DNA of 5,777 nucleotides from assembly GCA_007128275.1 (NCBI GenBank), contig SKXR01000021.1, positions 1 through 5,777 on the forward strand. Direction: 5' to 3'. Positions 5,632 through 5,777 of this stretch are shown piece by piece. This DNA is from Kiritimatiellia bacterium (lineage in GTDB: Bacteria; Verrucomicrobiota; Kiritimatiellia; SLAD01). The first letter of the stretch is position 1. Each line of letters begins with the position of its first letter. The position numbers were made by a program, and so were the translations under genes. The notes beneath the pieces are model-generated. The model saw nothing but the letters and a program-made list of their open reading frames with translations. It made no database searches and was not told where the DNA came from.

Positions 5632-5777
5632 AAAAAGATGAATACGCCGGTTTTTTTTGCCTGTAATACGCGCGTTAGAGGATACCCCCTCGAATTATCG
5701 AGGGGTTGCGTTGGCGGCGCCGTAGAACGGGGAAAGAGATTCGAGTGCCGCAAGGGGCGTGATCGCGTGGAAGCAGA
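5632..5777. other. Right-edge intergenic stretch upstream of the EEP gene
   Basis: About 146 bp that must hold the EEP promoter. It contains an 8-nt T-run (5651-5658, an A-run in the EEP leader) and the hairpin at 5686-5705. I found no convincing -35/-10 pair. A short minus-strand frame runs in from the right edge and stops at TAA inside the hairpin loop region (near 5697). It could be the tail of a neighbouring gene but is too short to judge. Confidence 0.5.
5686..5705. terminator. Perfect 8-bp inverted repeat, possible terminator or leader hairpin
   Basis: CCCCTCGA (5686-5693) and TCGAGGGG (5698-5705) are exact reverse complements around the 4-nt loop ATTA. The stem is strong and the loop ideal for an RNA hairpin. 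Neither strand has a T-run directly after it, so it could be a terminator without a U-tail for a gene beyond the right edge, a 5'-leader structure of the EEP mRNA, or a dimeric repressor site. Confidence 0.4.

Noticed and set aside
5650..5659. An 8-nt T-run as the tail of a plus-strand terminator
   Set aside because: No stable stem lies immediately before it, and no plus-strand gene ends upstream.
5700..5777. Short minus-strand frame from the right edge, or a plus-strand start near 5760, as partial genes
   Set aside because: Only about 25 codons or fewer are visible, without any recognisable motif, so neither can be supported.

Overview
The window (5777 bp, GC-rich) carries four protein genes in two divergent/convergent blocks. 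From left to right these are a copper/silver-type P1B ATPase on the minus strand, cut by the left edge; a divergent intergenic region of about 390 bp; a small exported cysteine-rich protein and an ECF sigma factor on the plus strand; and, converging on the sigma gene, a 642-residue exported endonuclease/exonuclease/phosphatase (EEP) family protein on the minus strand. The last ~160 bp hold the leader of that gene and a perfect hairpin.

The best taxonomic clue is the tail of the EEP protein. It combines a 'GIPTWWRMQYFG' helix, a DPDGNGMTNWEEY calcium-loop repeat with 'AGTDP', and a closing beta module with 'GRLYTIEY', 'VPGTG' and 'RFYRLRV'. From memory, this C-terminal architecture is very common on secreted proteins of Kiritimatiellota, Verrucomicrobiota and Lentisphaerota, so a GC-rich PVC-group bacterium is my inference. 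No 16S or other marker gene is present to confirm it.

Functionally, the left half looks like a metal-handling locus. The ATPase has an N-terminal YHS domain and a short heavy-metal-binding domain instead of a classical CxxC HMA domain. Its CPC motif and the YN pair of the seventh helix indicate Cu(I)/Ag(I) export. Divergent from it is a secreted protein with ten cysteines (CCC, CC and CSC clusters), followed 81 bp later by an ECF sigma factor with no recognisable anti-sigma gene beside it. A copper-responsive unit is an attractive but unproven reading. The EEP gene converges on the sigma gene and is probably a separate transcription unit.

Neither the ATPase nor the Cys-rich gene has a clear Shine-Dalgarno sequence. 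The Cys-rich gene has a good sigma70-like promoter placed so that its mRNA would begin at the GTG start codon, that is, leaderless. The intergenic region also contains a three-armed repeat that could alternately hide and expose the strong ribosome site of a 24-codon mini-ORF.
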